A DNA stretch of 41,291 nt. Origin: Defluviitaleaceae bacterium. GTDB lineage: Bacteria; Bacillota; Clostridia; Lachnospirales; WRAX01. The stretch covers positions 1-41,291 of the forward strand of contig WRBJ01000014.1 of assembly GCA_009784615.1 (NCBI GenBank), written 5' to 3'. Within the stretch, counting starts at the first letter, position 1, and every line of letters starts with the position of its first letter. The notes under the pieces are model-generated. The model saw only the letters and a list, made by a program, of their open reading frames with translations, was not told where the DNA came from and made no database searches. A program made the position numbers and the translations under genes. Below are positions 40,721 to 41,291 of the stretch, piece after piece.

Positions 40721-41173
40721 ATGGACAAAGCTGTTGTTGATTTTTATAAAGAAGCGGCGAAGGCGGCAAGAGATGCGGGTTTTGCTGGTAAGATTGAACC
40801 CAGCCGTCCTAATGCTTATGATTTTAAATATGAGCAGGGTAATTTGGTTTTTATTGACAGTTGTTTGGGCAGTGGGAAGTTTGCTGGGCAGATGGGTGTT
40901 TGGAAAAACGAACAGCCCGTTTGGGCATTAAATTATACAGGGCGGGTTGTTGCACTTGGTTTTAAAGGTGATTTTTTAAACGAGGCTTTGGCTCAACCGC
41001 TTGGGGATGGCGAATTGCCTGTACGTGGTACGTCGAGCTATAAAAACGGCGATAGTGAGTATAAATGCGATATAAAAGGCGATTTGAGCTGGTTTGAAGG
41101 CAGGGAAGAAGTTTACGCAGACGGCAAATTGGTATTTGAAATGATTTTTAGCGGCGGCGAAATTATAGATTAG
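40721..41173 (+). CDS. DUF5680 domain protein
   Basis: The 150-residue protein starts at ATG 40721 after AAGGAGG. The DUF5680 pattern is clear: YDFKYEQGNLVFIDSCLGSGKFAGQMGVW (quoted in part), PVWALNYTGRVV, GFKGDFLNEAL, PVRGTSSYKNGDSEYKC and DLSWFEGREEVYADGKLVFEM. In other bacteria the domain occurs alone or fused to an HTH domain; its function is unknown. It is cytoplasmic with no catalytic motif. It ends just before the repeat at 41174. Confidence 0.8.
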   Translation: MDKAVVDFYKEAAKAARDAGFAGKIEPSRPNAYDFKYEQGNLVFIDSCLGSGKFAGQMGVWKNEQPVWALNYTGRVVALGFKGDFLNEALAQPLGDGELPVRGTSSYKNGDSEYKCDIKGDLSWFEGREEVYADGKLVFEMIFSGGEIID

Positions 41174-41280
41174 ACCTGTTCTGAAACTGCCTTACACAAT
41201 TTCTTTTGGCGCAGCACTGCAGTTTTCCTACGGAAAACCGACGCTATGCGTCGCTTTCGCACAGCGAAAGTGCAAGGTCT
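41174..41280. repeat. Tandem triplet-loop hairpin array at the right edge
   Basis: Three perfect hairpins abut without spacers: GTTTTCC-TAC-GGAAAAC (41222-41238), CGACGC-TAT-GCGTCG (41239-41253) and CTTTCGC-ACA-GCGAAAG (41254-41270). AGACCT near 41173 and AGGTCT at 41275-41280 form an outer pair. The design, stems joined head to tail with three-base loops, is the same as in the 154-bp repeats at 15110 and 22805, but the sequence is different. The element may continue past the window. Confidence 0.75.
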
Positions 41281-41291
41281 CGAGCTTTTTG

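Noticed and set aside
41222-41270. A CRISPR-like array at the right edge
   Set aside because: The units are three different hairpins joined without spacers. There are no repeated identical units and no cas gene.

Overview
The window is AT-rich DNA from an anaerobic, low-GC Gram-positive bacterium, most likely a member of the Clostridia (Lachnospirales-like). The evidence is consensus AGGAGG ribosome binding sites with several GTG and TTG starts, sigma-A promoters with 17-base spacers, an [FeFe]-hydrogenase with Rex-type operators, a YlmC/YmxH sporulation protein, a lipoteichoic-acid-synthase-like enzyme, amino-acid fermentation genes, and many lipoproteins. No tRNA, rRNA, CRISPR array or transposase gene is visible. 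I do not assign a genus.

Layout. At 1-1.7 kb lie small hypothetical genes and a two-OB-fold SSB-like protein on the minus strand. At 1.7-4.5 kb lie a hairpin repeat, a secreted GH18 glycosidase and an MgtC/SapB membrane protein. At 4.5-5.5 kb is a compact candidate toxin-antitoxin unit: a Panacea-domain antitoxin and a small membrane protein whose second half is in the -1 frame after a T6 run. At 5.5-7.6 kb is a group A [FeFe]-hydrogenase, divergent from lepA across a regulatory region. At 7.6-12.6 kb are lepA, a Uma2-type gene, hemW, comEA and an orphan OmpR-family regulator. At 12.6-15.1 kb are a CapA-type phosphatase, a GNAT acetyltransferase and a lipoprotein on the minus strand.

At 15.1-25.9 kb is a minus-strand arginine/ornithine fermentation region. 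Arginine deiminase and ornithine carbamoyltransferase make ornithine. Ornithine aminomutase (OraS/OraE), 2,4-diaminopentanoate dehydrogenase (Ord) and 2-amino-4-ketopentanoate thiolase (OrtA/OrtB) convert it to alanine and acetyl-CoA. Carbamate kinase and ornithine racemase are not in the window. The ord-to-oraE block is bordered by two inverted copies of a 154-bp hairpin repeat and is interleaved with four genes that are not part of the known pathway (lipoprotein, NTF2-like protein, unknown protein, SagB-like nitroreductase).

At 25.9-29.6 kb are an apparent structured small RNA with its own promoter and terminator, a small unknown gene, a MATE exporter, ylmC, and an ECF sigma/anti-sigma pair behind a promoter that runs straight into a terminator-like hairpin. 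At 29.6-31.3 kb is gltX, whose end is joined to the remnant of another gene. At 31.3-38.1 kb is a MoxR/DUF58/TgpA operon followed by an LTA-synthase-like gene. At 38.1-41.2 kb are glutamate mutase glmS and its reactivator glmL, then unknown genes, ending in a tandem-hairpin repeat.

The main candidates for something new are the small RNA at 26.0-26.1 kb, the Panacea unit with a possible programmed -1 frameshift, and the inverted repeats around the ornithine operon, whose central loop is flipped relative to the arms.
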